The notes below the pieces were generated by a model that was given only the letters and a program-made list of their open reading frames with translations, did no database searches and was not told where the DNA came from. A program made the position numbers and the translations under genes. A stretch of DNA of 64,000 nucleotides from Candidatus Aalborgicola defluviihabitans (GTDB taxonomy: Bacteria > Pseudomonadota > Gammaproteobacteria > Burkholderiales > Burkholderiaceae_C): positions 1,079,501 through 1,143,500 of the forward strand of contig JADIXX010000001.1 of the NCBI GenBank assembly GCA_016705575.1. The letters run 5' to 3'. Shown here piece by piece: positions 28,204 through 38,439 of the stretch; position 1 is the stretch's first letter; each line of letters opens with the position of its first letter.

Positions 28204-28848
28204 ATGCAAGCGCCCCAGATCGAAATCTTCTTTGCCACGCTTCAGGCGGCCAACCCGGCGCCGGTGACCGAGTTGGAGTACACCAGCGTTTTCGAGTTAC
28301 TGTGCGCCGTGTTACTCAGCGCACAGGCCACCGATGTCGGCGTCAACAAAGCTACGCGCAAGCTCTACCCGGTGGCCAACACGCCGCAGGCCATCCTCGA
28401 CTTGGGTCTGGATGGCCTGGAGTCGTATATCAAGACCATCGGCCTGTACCACAGCAAGGCCAAACACCTGATGCAGACCTGCCGCATGCTTGTGGATCTG
28501 CATGGTGGCCAGGTGCCGCGCACGCGCGATGCGCTGGAGGCCCTGCCGGGCGTGGGCCGCAAGACTGCCAACGTGGTGCTCAACGTGGCCTTTGGCGAGC
28601 CCACCATGGCGGTGGATACGCATATCTTTCGCGTCTCCAACCGCACGGGGCTAGCCCCGGGCAAGACACCGCTGGTGGTAGAACAGCAATTGCTGCGCCG
28701 CATTCCTGCACGCTGCATGGTGGATGCTCACCACTGGCTAATCCTGCATGGCCGCTACGTCTGCCAGGCACGCAAACCGCAGTGCTGGCAATGTGGCGTC
28801 AGCGCGGTCTGCGATTTTCCCGACAAAACACCCGCCCCCACACACTGA
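28204..28848 (+). CDS. nth: endonuclease III
   Basis: 214 residues from ATG 28204 (GTG 28198 also possible). DNA glycosylase/AP lyase for oxidised pyrimidines. Helix-hairpin-helix LEALPGVGRKTANVVLNVAF contains the catalytic lysine; the aspartate is in VDTHIFRVSNR; the C-terminal C-x6-C-x2-C-x5-C binds [4Fe-4S]. Complete. The 185 bases upstream hold no gene. Confidence 0.95.
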   Translation: MQAPQIEIFFATLQAANPAPVTELEYTSVFELLCAVLLSAQATDVGVNKATRKLYPVANTPQAILDLGLDGLESYIKTIGLYHSKAKHLMQTCRMLVDLHGGQVPRTRDALEALPGVGRKTANVVLNVAFGEPTMAVDTHIFRVSNRTGLAPGKTPLVVEQQLLRRIPARCMVDAHHWLILHGRYVCQARKPQCWQCGVSAVCDFPDKTPAPTH

Positions 28849-28888
28849 ACACGGCGCCGCGCCACCACAGGCGTGCTAAGGTCGCGCC

Positions 28889-30219
28889 GTGAGTCAAACT
28901 ATTCGTTACACCCTGTTGTCGCTGCGGGACCTGCTGGTTTCCGTTGGCCCCTTTGTCGTCTTGGCCGTGTCCCTGCTGGGGCTAGCTTATTGGTGGTTGG
29001 ACCCCAACCCACCCAAGCATGTCACGCTGGCCACTGGCCCGGAACAAAGCGCCTACGAGGCTTTTGGTCAGCGCTACGCGGAGCTCTTGGCCAAAGACGG
29101 TATCACCGTGAAACTGCTGCCCTCTGAGGGCTCTGCCGACAACCTGCGCTTGTTGCGCGAAGGCAAGGCCGATCTGGGCTTTGTGCGCGGTGGAACCACA
29201 CAAGCCGACGATCCAGCCGATGCCGGCCTGGAATCGCTGGGTAGCCTGTTTCTGGAACCCGTATGGCTTTTTTACCGCGAAGCCGCCGCACCAGCCAACA
29301 CCACACCACCCCAAACCCTGGAGTCGCTCACACAATTGCAAGGCCTGCGCGTCAATGTCGGCACCCCCGGCAGTGGCATTCCCAATCTCATGGCCAAGCT
29401 GCTCGGCAGCAACCATATTGACGCGGCGCAGCTCACCCTATCCGAGCTGGGGCAGACGCCCGCCACCGTAGCCCTGCTGGCAGGTGAGCTGGATGCCATT
29501 GTGTTTGCGTCTGCTCCCGAATCCAGCCTGGTGCAGATGCTGTTGCAGACGCCGGGCATCAAGCTCATGGACTTTGCCATGAGCGAGGCCTATTCACGGC
29601 GCTTCTCCTTCTTAAGCCCAGCTGTGCTGCCGCGCGGCGTGGTGGACCTTGCAGCCAATATTCCACCGCACAACGTGCGCCTGGTGGCACCCACCACCAC
29701 GCTGCTGGCACGTACCGAGACACACCCAGCCCTGGTGCAATTGTTTGCCCTGGCGGGCAACACCATCCACGGTGGCGCCGGCTGGTTCAAGCACGCAGGG
29801 AGTTTCCCAACATCAAAAATAACGAGCTGCCGCTGGCCCAAGAGGCTGAACGCAGCATCCAGGGCGGAGCCCCATTGCTGCAACGCTACCTGTCGTTCTG
29901 GATGGCCAATTTGGTGGAACGTATGTGGCTGGCCATGGGTATCATCCTGGCTGTACTGCTGCCGCTGTCACGGGTGATTCCACCACTGTATGCCTTTCGG
30001 GTGCGCTCGCGCATCTTCCGCTGGTACGCGCAGTTGCGCGAACTGGAGAACCGGGCCGAAGACACTACCGATACGGCACCGCTACTGGAAGAACTCAACC
30101 AATTGGATCGCCATGCCGAAAAAATCAGCGTGCCGCTGTCCTACACCGAAGAGCTCTACGCCTTGCGTAACAATATCCAGTTGGTGCGCAAAAAGCTCCA
30201 GCGCACGGGCACCCACTAA
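28889..30219 (+). CDS. TAXI-family solute-binding membrane protein, one frameshift
   Basis: One ~443-residue protein in two frames. N-terminal anchor (SVGPFVVLAVSLLGLAYWWL), periplasmic TAXI domain (HVTLATGPEQSAYEAFGQRY, LRVNVGTPGSGIPNLMAKLL), then after the break QGGAPLLQRYLSFWMANLVE, a second membrane helix and a coiled C-terminus. One missing G in the run at 29798-29800 accounts for the shift. TAXI proteins bind small carboxylates for TRAP transporters; this membrane-tethered form has no TRAP permease nearby and may be a sensor. Confidence 0.78.
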
Positions 30220-30248
30220 TTTCTTCTTTTACAACAGCGAGTTTTGCC

Positions 30249-31054
30249 ATGGATCTGATAGAGCGCGCACGCGCAATGGTTCTCAACCCCGGCCCCACCT
30301 GGCCCATCATTGAACAAGAAAAACCGATTGGCCGAAGCTGTTCTTCCCCTACCTGGCCACGCTGGCCCTGATTCCGGCTGTGGCCAGCTTTATTGGTTGG
30401 AGCGTGTTGGGTTTTGGCAGCTTTGGTGACGTCGTGCGCCTGCCGGTGCTCAGCGGCCTGGCCCTGATGGCCAGCCAATATGTGCTGACGCTAGTTATGA
30501 TTTTTGCGTGGGGCTGGTTCATCAACCTGCTGGCCCCCAGTTTTGGCGGACAAAGTAACCTGATCAACGGCCTCAAGCTCACGGTGTACGCCAGCACACC
30601 GGCCATGCTGGCCGGTGTCTTTGGCGCCATGCCCGGCCTGGGCTTTCTAAGCCTGGTGGGCGGTCTGTATGCCCTGTATCTGGTGTACCAGGGCTTGCCC
30701 GTGCTGATGAAGAATCCGCCTGAAAAATCGATCACTTACATGATCATGGCCATGGTGACGGGCATTGTCGGCAGTCTGATGTTGAGCATGCTGAGTTCGT
30801 TGTTTATGCCCTCACCCGTGGTCGGCGCGCTCGGCGCACAGGGTAGCCCCAACGTTCAAATGAGCACACCCCAAGGTGATGCACCGGCGAGCACCGCGCC
30901 CAGCAAAGGAGATTTGCCCTCCGACACCTTGGTAACCGTCAAGACACCTGATGGCGAAGTCAAGGTTGTGGCCGAAGGCTTACAAGATATGGTCAAGCGC
31001 CTGGAGGCCATGGCGGCGGAAAAGGAAAAGGCCAAGGCTGCCCAGCAGAAGTAA
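30249..31054 (+). CDS. Yip1-domain membrane protein, one frameshift
   Basis: About 268 residues. The start MDLIERARAMVLNPGPTWPI is in one frame and the five-helix membrane part (SFIGWSVLGFGSFGDVVRLP onward) in another; one missing A in the run at 30319-30323 joins them. The C-terminal tail is polar and Lys/Ala-rich (KRLEAMAAEKEKAKAAQQK). Yip1-family bacterial proteins have no settled function. It follows the TAXI protein by 30 bases. Confidence 0.72.
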
Positions 31055-31070
31055 GCACGGGTGGGGGCCG

Positions 31071-32776
31071 TCAAGTTGACGGTACCTGTTTGGGTAATCG
31101 GATCTTGAAGCGCGTGCCGGCTCCCACTGCAGACTCCACCTGCAAACTGCCGCCCAACGTACCATTCACCAGATTTTCCACAATCGTGGTGCCCAATCCG
31201 GTGCCACCATGTCCAATTTTGGTGCTGAAAAACGGCTGAAACATCTGCGCCAGATTAGCTTGCGACATCCCGAGTCCGTTGTCGGAAACACGTATTTCGA
31301 CTTGCTCACCCAGATCTATCGCGGCAATTTCCACACGTCCATCACCACGGCCTTCAAAGGCGTGCAGGTAGGCGTTGTTGATCAAATTGATGAGCACCTG
31401 GCCCAGCGCACCGGGGTAGCTGTCCAAAACAATGCCCTCTGGCACTTGCACCACCAGTTCTTGGGGGTAGCGCTTCAAACTGGGGGACAGTGTTTCAACC
31501 ACCTCGGTAACCATGGCCATTAAATCAAAGCTGCGCCGTTGCTCGCTGGCCTGGTCTGCGGCCACTTGCTTGAAGTTTTGACCAACTCAACTGCACGGTG
31601 CAGACTGCGCTCCACCAGGCGGCTGCCATCGCGCATCTGGGCTACAAAGTCAATTAATTCGCTACGTTTGAGTGCGCCAATGTCAAGCTGCTGCGCAAAC
31701 CGGTGCGCCAAATCACCACAGGTACTGGCGGCAATCAGGCTATTGCCCAAGGGCGTGTTGAGTTCATGCGTGACGCTGGCCACCAGCGTGCTGAGCGTGG
31801 CTTTGGCAGCACTGCGTGCCAAAGCTTCTTGTGAGGTTTGCAGGGTTTCCAGCGTGGCCTGCAACTCGACGGAACGCTCTGCCACGCGCTGCTCCAGTGT
31901 TTCATTGAGTTTAAGAATGCGGTTTTCTGCTTCTTTGCGCTCACTGATATCCATGTAAGTGGTCACCATGCCGCCATCTGGCGTTGGCGTACCAAGAATC
32001 TCTAGCGTGGTGTCACCACCTGGGCGTATACGTTCAAAATAGTAAGGTAAATGGCGCATGGCAACATCGACGCGCTGTTGCACCAGTGTGTCCGGGTCTC
32101 CGGGTCCATATTCCCCACGTAAGGCGTTGAAACGCGCCAGGTCAACAAAGGATACGCCGGGTTGGCACAGTTCGGCTGGCAGATCCAGCAATTCACGGAA
32201 CTTGTCGTTACACAGCTCAATCACCAGATCTGCATTGGTGTAGCTGATGCCCTGGTTCACGTTGCTCACCACCAGCTCCAGCAGCGCGGCTTTGTTCGCC
32301 AGTTCTGCCTCGCGGCGCTGTAGCTCTGCAGTACGGTCTTGTACACGTTGCTCCAACTCCGCACTCAGCGCCTGCAAAGCGTGCTCGCGTTGACGCGGGA
32401 CCGTCACATCGGTATAGGTGGTGACCATGCCGCCATTAGCCAACGGGGTGCCACACACTTCGATGATGCTGCCGTCGGGACGGGTCCGCTCAAAACGGTG
32501 GGGCAAAAACTGCTGCGCCAGCGCCAGACGCTCGCGCACCTGGGTGTCAATATCACCGGGGCCATATTCGCCTTGTGTCGCGTTGTAGCGCAAGGCCTCT
32601 TGCATCGTGATTCCCGGTTGGCACAAGGCATCCGGGAAGTTCAGCATCTGCTGAAACCGGCTGTTGGCGGCCACCAAGACCAAATCGCCGTCAAATACGG
32701 TAAAACCGATGTCGAGCTGGTCCAATCCCTGTGCCAGCAATGCCAGCTTGGCGCCCTCTCCCAGCTCAATCGTCAT
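31071..32776 (-). CDS. PAS-domain sensor histidine kinase, one frameshift
   Basis: About 568 residues in two frames. Two tandem PAS domains of one type (FTVFDGDLVLVAANSRFQQM and the second with LVIELCNDKFRELL), a coiled linker (RILKLNETLEQRVAERSVEL), phosphoacceptor box ASVTHELNTPLGNSL, then ATPase motifs INLINNAYLHAF, VSDNGLGMS and GGTGLGTTI. One missing base in the T run at 31576-31579 breaks the frame between the H-box and N-box. No membrane helix, so it is cytoplasmic. No response regulator adjoins it. Confidence 0.82.
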
Positions 32777-32865
32777 GCGTGCTCCAGTGCGGTTTTCACA
32801 AGGCGTTACAGTCTACGGTTTTTGCGTTTCGGTAGTGACATTCGGAATGCACAGTTTTACCCTAA

Positions 32866-35003
32866 ATGATGGAGTTACGCTTGAGAACGTGCCACTTAAA
32901 AACTGCTCTCTTCTTACTCTGCGTGGGAGTCAGCGCAGTCATGCCACTGAAAGCCCAAACCATGACCCCAACTGACCCCTACCTCTGGCTGGAAGAAGTG
33001 CAAAGCGATCGCGCCCTGAACTGGGCCCGCGAGCGCAATGGCCAGTCGCAGGCTGTGCTGGAGGCCGTGCCCGGCTTTGCCGCCACCAAGGCCAAACTGC
33101 TGGACGTCCTCAACGACAAGGCCCAGATACCGTATGTAAGCCGAGTCGGCGGCTACTTTGAAAACTTCTGGCGCGATGCCAATCACGTCCGCGGTATTTG
33201 GAGGCGCACCACGCTGGAGGAATACCGCAAGCCCGAGCCCCAATGGGAGACCCTGATCGACCTGGACGCACTGGCCAAAGCGGAAAATGAAAACTGGGTC
33301 TGGGCTGGCGCCACGTGCTTGGAGCCTGACTACAACCGCTGCCTGATCTCCCTGTCGCGTGGCGGGGCCGATGCCCGCGTAGTGCGGGAATACGACCTGG
33401 CAAAGCGCGAATTTATGAAGGACGGCTTCACCCTGCCCGAGGCCAAATCGCAGGTGGACTGGCTCGATGCCAACACCCTGTTGGTGGGCACTGATTTTGG
33501 CCCGGGCAGCATGACCAAGAGCGGCTATGCGCGAATCATCAAAGTCTGGCAGCGCGGTACACCTCTGTCTGCTGCAACCCAGTTGTTTGCAGGCGCAGAG
33601 TCTGATGTGTCCGCCTTTGCGAATGTGGACCACACACCCGGGTTCGAGCGCGTGGTTGTAGGGCGCTCCACCGATTTCTACAACAGTGAAAACTTCTTGC
33701 GCCAAGGCGACAAATTGGTGCGCCTGGACCTGCCCACCGACGCGTCCATAAGCTGGCGCAGGGAATGGGTGTTTGTTGAGCTGAAGAGCGCGCTGAAAAC
33801 CCCAAGAATGAATTCGCGCCGGGTTCGCTGTTGGCGATTCGCTGGGACGCGCTGCTGCGCGGCGAGCGTGACTTCGACGTGTTGTTTACCCCTACCGCCA
33901 CGCGGTCGCTGGCAGGCAAAGGCATGACGCGCGACCACTTGCTGCTGAATATTCTGGACAACGTGGCAGGCCGCCTGGAAGAAGTGAGCTATGCCAACGG
34001 CACCTGGGTGCACCGGGTGGTGGATGCCCCGTTCCCCGGTACCTTGAGTGCCAAGGGTTTGCACGACGCGTCTGTACCCAATGACCGCTACGCCAACCAC
34101 TACTGGCTGAACTACGCCGACTTTCTGACACCCGACAGCTTGTACCTGGGCCAGGTGGGTAGTGACAAGCGCGAGCTATTCAAGAGCCGCCCCAAGCAAT
34201 ATGACGCCACCGGCATGCGGGTGGAGCAACGCTTTGCCACCAGCAAAGACGGCACGCAAATTCCCTACTTTGTGATTTGGCCCCAAGGCACCAAGCCCGA
34301 TGGCAGCAACCCCACTATCCTGTATGGCTACGGCGGCTATCAAATTTCCCTCCAACCTTCCTACAGTGGCGCCTACGGCAATGGCTGGTTCAAGCGGGGG
34401 GGTGTTTTGGTGATTGCCAACATCCGCGGTGGTGGCGAGTTTGGCCCGGTATGGCACACATCGGCCACCAAGGCGCACAAGCAACGCAGTTACGACGACT
34501 TTGCGGCAGTGGCTGAAGACCTGATTGCCACCAAGATCACCAGCGCGCCGCATCTTGGCATTTGGGGCGGCAGCAACGGTGGACTGCTGGTGGGCGCGGT
34601 CATGGTGCAACGCCCCGAGCTATTTGGCGCAGTGCTGTGCAGCGTGCCGCTGTTGGATATGAAGCGCTACCACAAGCTGCTGGCCGGCAACAGCTGGATG
34701 GCAGAGTACGGTGACCCTGACAAGGCCGAAGAATGGGCCTGGATCAGCCAATACAGCCCCTACCAAAACGTGAAAGCCGGCGTGAAGTACCCCAAAGTGC
34801 TATTCACCACGTCCACCCGCGACGACCGTGTGCACCCCGCCCATGCCCGCAAGATGGCGGCGCGCATGTTGGAGCAAGGCCACCAGGTGCTGTATTACGA
34901 AAACATCGAAGGCGGCCACGGCGGCGCAGCAGACAACACCCAACGTGCCGAGTTGCTGGCGCTGGAGTTTTCCTTCCTGTGGGATACGCTGAAGAGAAAC
35001 TAG
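32866..35003 (+). CDS. prolyl oligopeptidase-family serine peptidase (S9), one frameshift
   Basis: About 712 residues after joining two frames at 33800-33803 (four Cs where five are expected). An N-terminal signal-like segment (ALFLLCVGVSAVMPLKA) precedes the beta-propeller (PYLWLEEVQSDRALNWARER). The C-terminal hydrolase has the nucleophile GGSNGGLLVG, Asp in STRDDRVHPAHARK and His in EGGHGGAADN. Probably a periplasmic peptidase for short proline-containing peptides. Confidence 0.85.
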
Positions 35004-35588
35004 TCAGGTTTGCACCCACCACTGCCCAAAGGCCGGTGCTGCCTTCGGCCATTGTTCGGCCCGGTCGGTTTGGCGCTGGCCCTGGGCCAGCAACTGGGCG
35101 GCGCGAATAACGCCAGCATGGGCAATCCACACGGTGGGCTGCCCGCTGGCCCGGGTTGCATCCCACGCGGCGCCAACGCGGTCCATGAAACCCTGCACAC
35201 ATTCGCCGCCACCACAACGCCAGGTGGCAAAGGCTTGGGTCCAGCTCTCCAGTTCGGCTCGGTCAATGGCGTCCCAGCGCTGGCCTTCCCAGCGGCCAAA
35301 ATCCATTTCTGTCAGCCTGGCGTCAAAAGTACAAGTCAAATCGGGCCGTAGCCCTCGTAGAACCTTCGTAAGCTGCTCACATCTTTGTAGCGGTGACGAA
35401 ACCAACGCCAGGCCAAGGGGCAACGCGTCAGCCAGTGCCTGCGCGGCCAATTGCGTGGCGTGGGGGTCGGCAGCCACATCCATCGCGCCATAGCAAACAC
35501 CGGGCTCCACCAGCGGTTGGGCATGGCGCACCAGCCAGAGCGCGATGGCTGGGGCCAGCGGTTGATCAACGCCTTGGCTAGTGCTCAT
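35004..35588 (-). CDS. histidine phosphatase-family protein, alpha-ribazole phosphatase-like
   Basis: 194 residues. Catalytic RHAQP (residues ~21-25), SSPLQRCEQL near 65, TEMDFGRWEGQRWDAID near 95 and HAGVIRA near 155 complete the phosphoglycerate-mutase-like site. The GRWEG motif and position next to a cobalamin operon suggest CobC, which removes phosphate from alpha-ribazole phosphate. It is cut off from cobS by the carbonic anhydrase gene, so this is moderate. Repeat copy 2 lies inside it, antisense to the coding reading used elsewhere. Confidence 0.72.
   Translation of the reverse strand: MSTSQGVDQPLAPAIALWLVRHAQPLVEPGVCYGAMDVAADPHATQLAAQALADALPLGLALVSSPLQRCEQLTKVLRGLRPDLTCTFDARLTEMDFGRWEGQRWDAIDRAELESWTQAFATWRCGGGECVQGFMDRVGAAWDATRASGQPTVWIAHAGVIRAAQLLAQGQRQTDRAEQWPKAAPAFGQWWVQT
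35348..35393 (-). repeat. 46-nt dispersed element, copy 2 (inside the phosphatase gene)
   Basis: CCGCTACAAAGATG to ACGAGGGCTAC on the minus strand, without gaps against the other copies. It encodes LQRCEQLTKVLRGLRP of the phosphatase, including the conserved RCEQL. This is the most diverged call and some likeness could be chance, but the fixed 46-nt spacing and the ACGAGGGCTA end are shared. Confidence 0.5.
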
Positions 35589-35706
35589 TTTGAATAATCA
35601 AAAAAACGAGTTCAAACATAGGTAAGCAGAAAGTTCCTGTCTGAAGTACGCTACTTCTGTTCCACGCGATTTTTCAGATTAACCCAATCCCGGAAAGGGC
35701 AGCACC

Positions 35707-36409
35707 ATGGTATCAAGACGTCTCGCTGTGCAGTCACTCAGCACTTTGTCGGTCGCCGCTTTCGCCAGTAGAGCCAATGCCGAGCAAAGTTGTGAAGTGT
35801 TTACATCCGCCACACAAGGGGCTACAACACCGGATGCGGCGCTGCAACTTCTCAAAGCTGGCAACGATCGCTTCGTTGCGGGAACAACCCGCAATTGCGA
35901 CATGCTCAAGCAATTGAAGGACACCGCCAAACAGCAATCGCCGTTTGCTGTGGTCGTCGGCTGCATCGACAGCCGTGTTCCCCCGAGCTGGTTTTGACCA
36001 GCGTTTGGGCGACATCTTTGCCGCGCGGATCGCGGGTAACTTTGTCAACACTGACATTCTGGGCAGCCTGGAATTTGCCACGCAACTCGCCGGCGCCAAG
36101 CTGATTGTGGTGCTGGGCCATACGGAATGTGGCGCCATCAAGGGTGCGGCGGACAACGCCAAACTGGGCAACCTGACGGCCATGCTGGAGAATATTCGTC
36201 CATCGCTCAAGAAGCTCAATTACCAGGGCGTTCCCAGTTCCAAGGACAAAGAGCTGGTGCAAAGACTCGCTGATCAAAACGCCAAGGATGCGGTTGCGAA
36301 AGTGACGCAAAAGAGCGCTGTCATCAAGAACCTGGTGGCGCTGGGCAAAGTCAAGGTCGTCGGTGCAATGCATGACATTTCAACCGGCAAGATTACCTGG
36401 TTCGCCTGA
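35707..36409 (+). CDS. exported beta-carbonic anhydrase, frameshifted
   Basis: About 235 residues after correction. Signal peptide MVSRRLAVQSLSTLSVAAFA with cleavage near ANA-E. Zinc ligands: Cys and Asp in GCIDSRVPP, His and Cys in LGHTECGAIKG. The frame changes by two bases between RVPP and FDQRLGDIFAARIAGNFV; a missing C at 35980-35984 and a missing T at 35992-35995 restore the family sequence. It interconverts CO2 and bicarbonate, here probably in the periplasm. Confidence 0.82.
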
Positions 36410-36426
36410 TATCACCCAACGACATG

Positions 36427-36472
36427 CAAGGGCAGCCAAGGGTCGGCAAGCTGCCACTGGCGACCGTCTGTT
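36427..36472. other. hairpin GGCAGC-N14-GCTGCC after the convergent genes
   Basis: An imperfect hairpin between carbonic anhydrase and cobS, which converge here. No T tract follows, so it is a weak candidate for a bidirectional terminator; it may also be a decayed repeat. Confidence 0.3.
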
Positions 36473-36497
36473 CTTACCCGCATGTGAATATTCGCAC

Positions 36498-37340
36498 TCA
36501 GAGCGCCAACGCCAAGCCCAGGTAGAAGGCGATCTCGCACACCTGCTGGGTGGCGCCCAGACCATCACCCGTAAAACCTTGCAGGCGGCGCCACAGCAGG
36601 CGCCCCATATAGGCCCAGGCCAAGGCCGAGGCCAATACGCCAGCCATCAAGGGCCGCAAGCCCGCAAGCGTCGGCACCGCGAATGCTCCTGAAATCATAG
36701 TGGCTTGTGTAATGGCGACGAGGGCTAGAGCCCCAAAACACCACAAACCACCTACCAACAGACCAGCAACACTGATCTGGTCTGCCAAGGGCTTGGATTT
36801 GGAGCCAGCTGCGTCACCCACATGCGCCATGAGCCGAATCAGCAGCAGCGGCCAGGTGCGCGACACCACATGCGCCGCAAAAAGCCCCAGCACCATCCAC
36901 CGCGGGCTAACCGAGCCAATGAGTGCCAGCAACGCAACCTTTGCCAGAAGCGCCAGCACCACCGCCAGCACGCCAAAGGCGCCAACGCGCGAATCCTTCA
37001 TGATGACCAGCGCGCGATCGCGGTCGGAACTGCCACCCAGTCCATCGGCCACATCAGCCAGACCGTCTTCATGGAAAGCGCCGGTCACCAGCACGCTCAA
37101 AACCGTGCCCAGTACCGCCGCCACCAAAGGCGCAAAGGCGCTATGGGGTAACACGGCCAGCAGCAACGCGGTAAAACCCGCCACCAAGCCCCCCACCACC
37201 ACACCCACCCCCGGAAAATGCGCCGCACTGGCACGCAGCATGGCAGGACTGAATCCGACCCAGTCGGCCAGCTTGCCCGTCACCGGAATACGACTGAAAA
37301 ACTGGATAGCCAGCAAAAAGTGGCGCAGCGCCCGGGCCAT
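36498..37340 (-). CDS. cobS: adenosylcobinamide-GDP ribazoletransferase (cobalamin synthase)
   Basis: 280 residues, polytopic membrane enzyme that joins AdoCbi-GDP to alpha-ribazole. Signatures near the N-terminus (FLLAIQFFSRIPVTG) and the acidic metal site GAFHEDGLADVADGLGG (~residues 88-104), then DSRVGAFGVLA. Last gene of the riboswitch operon. Copy 3 of the 46-nt element lies between two helices and is read as GALALVAITQATMISGAF, a hydrophobic stretch not typical of the family. Confidence 0.92.
   Translation of the reverse strand: MARALRHFLLAIQFFSRIPVTGKLADWVGFSPAMLRASAAHFPGVGVVVGGLVAGFTALLLAVLPHSAFAPLVAAVLGTVLSVLVTGAFHEDGLADVADGLGGSSDRDRALVIMKDSRVGAFGVLAVVLALLAKVALLALIGSVSPRWMVLGLFAAHVVSRTWPLLLIRLMAHVGDAAGSKSKPLADQISVAGLLVGGLWCFGALALVAITQATMISGAFAVPTLAGLRPLMAGVLASALAWAYMGRLLWRRLQGFTGDGLGATQQVCEIAFYLGLALAL
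36683..36728 (+). repeat. 46-nt dispersed element, copy 3 (in frame in cobS)
   Basis: ATGCTCCTGAAATC to ACGAGGGCTAG on the plus strand, then AGCC. Read on the cobS strand it supplies LALVAITQATMISGA, the same phase as in cbiB and cobU. Confidence 0.85.
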
Positions 37341-37343
37341 GCG

Positions 37344-38423
37344 TCAGGCTACGGATTCGCCGTTGTCTGCCTTCTCGGACACTCCAGCGGACTCAAAACT
37401 GGCCATCTCACGCAGTATGGCGCAGGCCGATTGCAGCAACGGCCAGGCCAGCGCGGCACCAGAACCCTCGCCCAAGCGCATCCCCAGATCCAGCAGAGCG
37501 TGGGCGCCCAGGTGCTGCAGCATGAACTCATGGCCCCGCTCGCCCGAGCGGTGGGCAAACACGCAACGTTGCAGCACCAGTGGTTGCACGGCGTGCGCCA
37601 CCAGCACGGCGCTGGTGGCAATAAAACCATCCACCACCACCACGCGGCGCTCGTCTGCGGCCTGCAGCACGGCACCGACCATGGTGGCAATTTCCAGCCC
37701 GCCCATAACAGCCAGCACATCCATGGGTCCAGTGACCCGCGCATGGCGGGCCAGTACTGTGCGCAGTACGTCGGTCTTGCGCAGCACGGCATGCGCGTCC
37801 AGACCCGTACCGGCGCCCGTGCACTGGGCAATGTCCAGCCCCGTCAACTTGGACAGCAGCAAGGAGGCAGCCGACGTATTGCCAATGCCCATCTCGCCCA
37901 ACAACAGCGCATTGCCCGGCAGCTCTTTGACCAACGCCTGCCCTTGTGCCACGGCTTTCGCGCACTCGGCCTTGGTCATGGCCGGGCCCTTGCTGGAGTC
38001 GCCCGCGCCCCAAGCCACCTTGCGCACCTGCAAACCAGCCCGCGTGGCACCGGCTGGCATATCCATCAAAAAGTTGTGCATCACGCCGCAGTCCACCACC
38101 GTCAACGCCAAGCCATGCTGGCGCGCCAGCACGCTCACCGCCGCACCGCCGGCCAAAAAGTTTTCGACCATTTGCCAGGTCACATCACTGGGATAGGCCG
38201 ACACGCCCCGCGCCGCCAGCCCATGGTCTGCCGCGAACACCACCATCTGCGGCTGGTCCAGCACCGGGTTCTCGGTACCCAGAATCTGGCCCAGCGTAAG
38301 CGCCAGGTCTTCAATGCGCCCCAATGACCCCAACGGTTTGGTCTTGTTGTTGAGCTTGTGTTGCAGGGACTGGGTGAGCAGCGGATCGGTGATGTCGGAC
38401 AACAGAGGCAATTGAGAGTACAT
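37344..38423 (-). CDS. cobT: nicotinate-nucleotide--dimethylbenzimidazole phosphoribosyltransferase
   Basis: 359 residues. Makes alpha-ribazole phosphate from NaMN and dimethylbenzimidazole. Family motifs: KTKPLGSLGRIEDLALTLGQ near residue 30, VFAADHGLAARGVSAYPSDV near 85, LLGEMGIGNTSAASLLL near 180, and the C-terminal HEFMLQHLGAHALLDLGMRL with its catalytic glutamate just after. Complete. Three bases separate it from cobS, so the genes are cotranscribed. Confidence 0.94.
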   Translation of the reverse strand: MYSQLPLLSDITDPLLTQSLQHKLNNKTKPLGSLGRIEDLALTLGQILGTENPVLDQPQMVVFAADHGLAARGVSAYPSDVTWQMVENFLAGGAAVSVLARQHGLALTVVDCGVMHNFLMDMPAGATRAGLQVRKVAWGAGDSSKGPAMTKAECAKAVAQGQALVKELPGNALLLGEMGIGNTSAASLLLSKLTGLDIAQCTGAGTGLDAHAVLRKTDVLRTVLARHARVTGPMDVLAVMGGLEIATMVGAVLQAADERRVVVVDGFIATSAVLVAHAVQPLVLQRCVFAHRSGERGHEFMLQHLGAHALLDLGMRLGEGSGAALAWPLLQSACAILREMASFESAGVSEKADNGESVA

Positions 38424-38439
38424 GGCGCAGTATCGACTT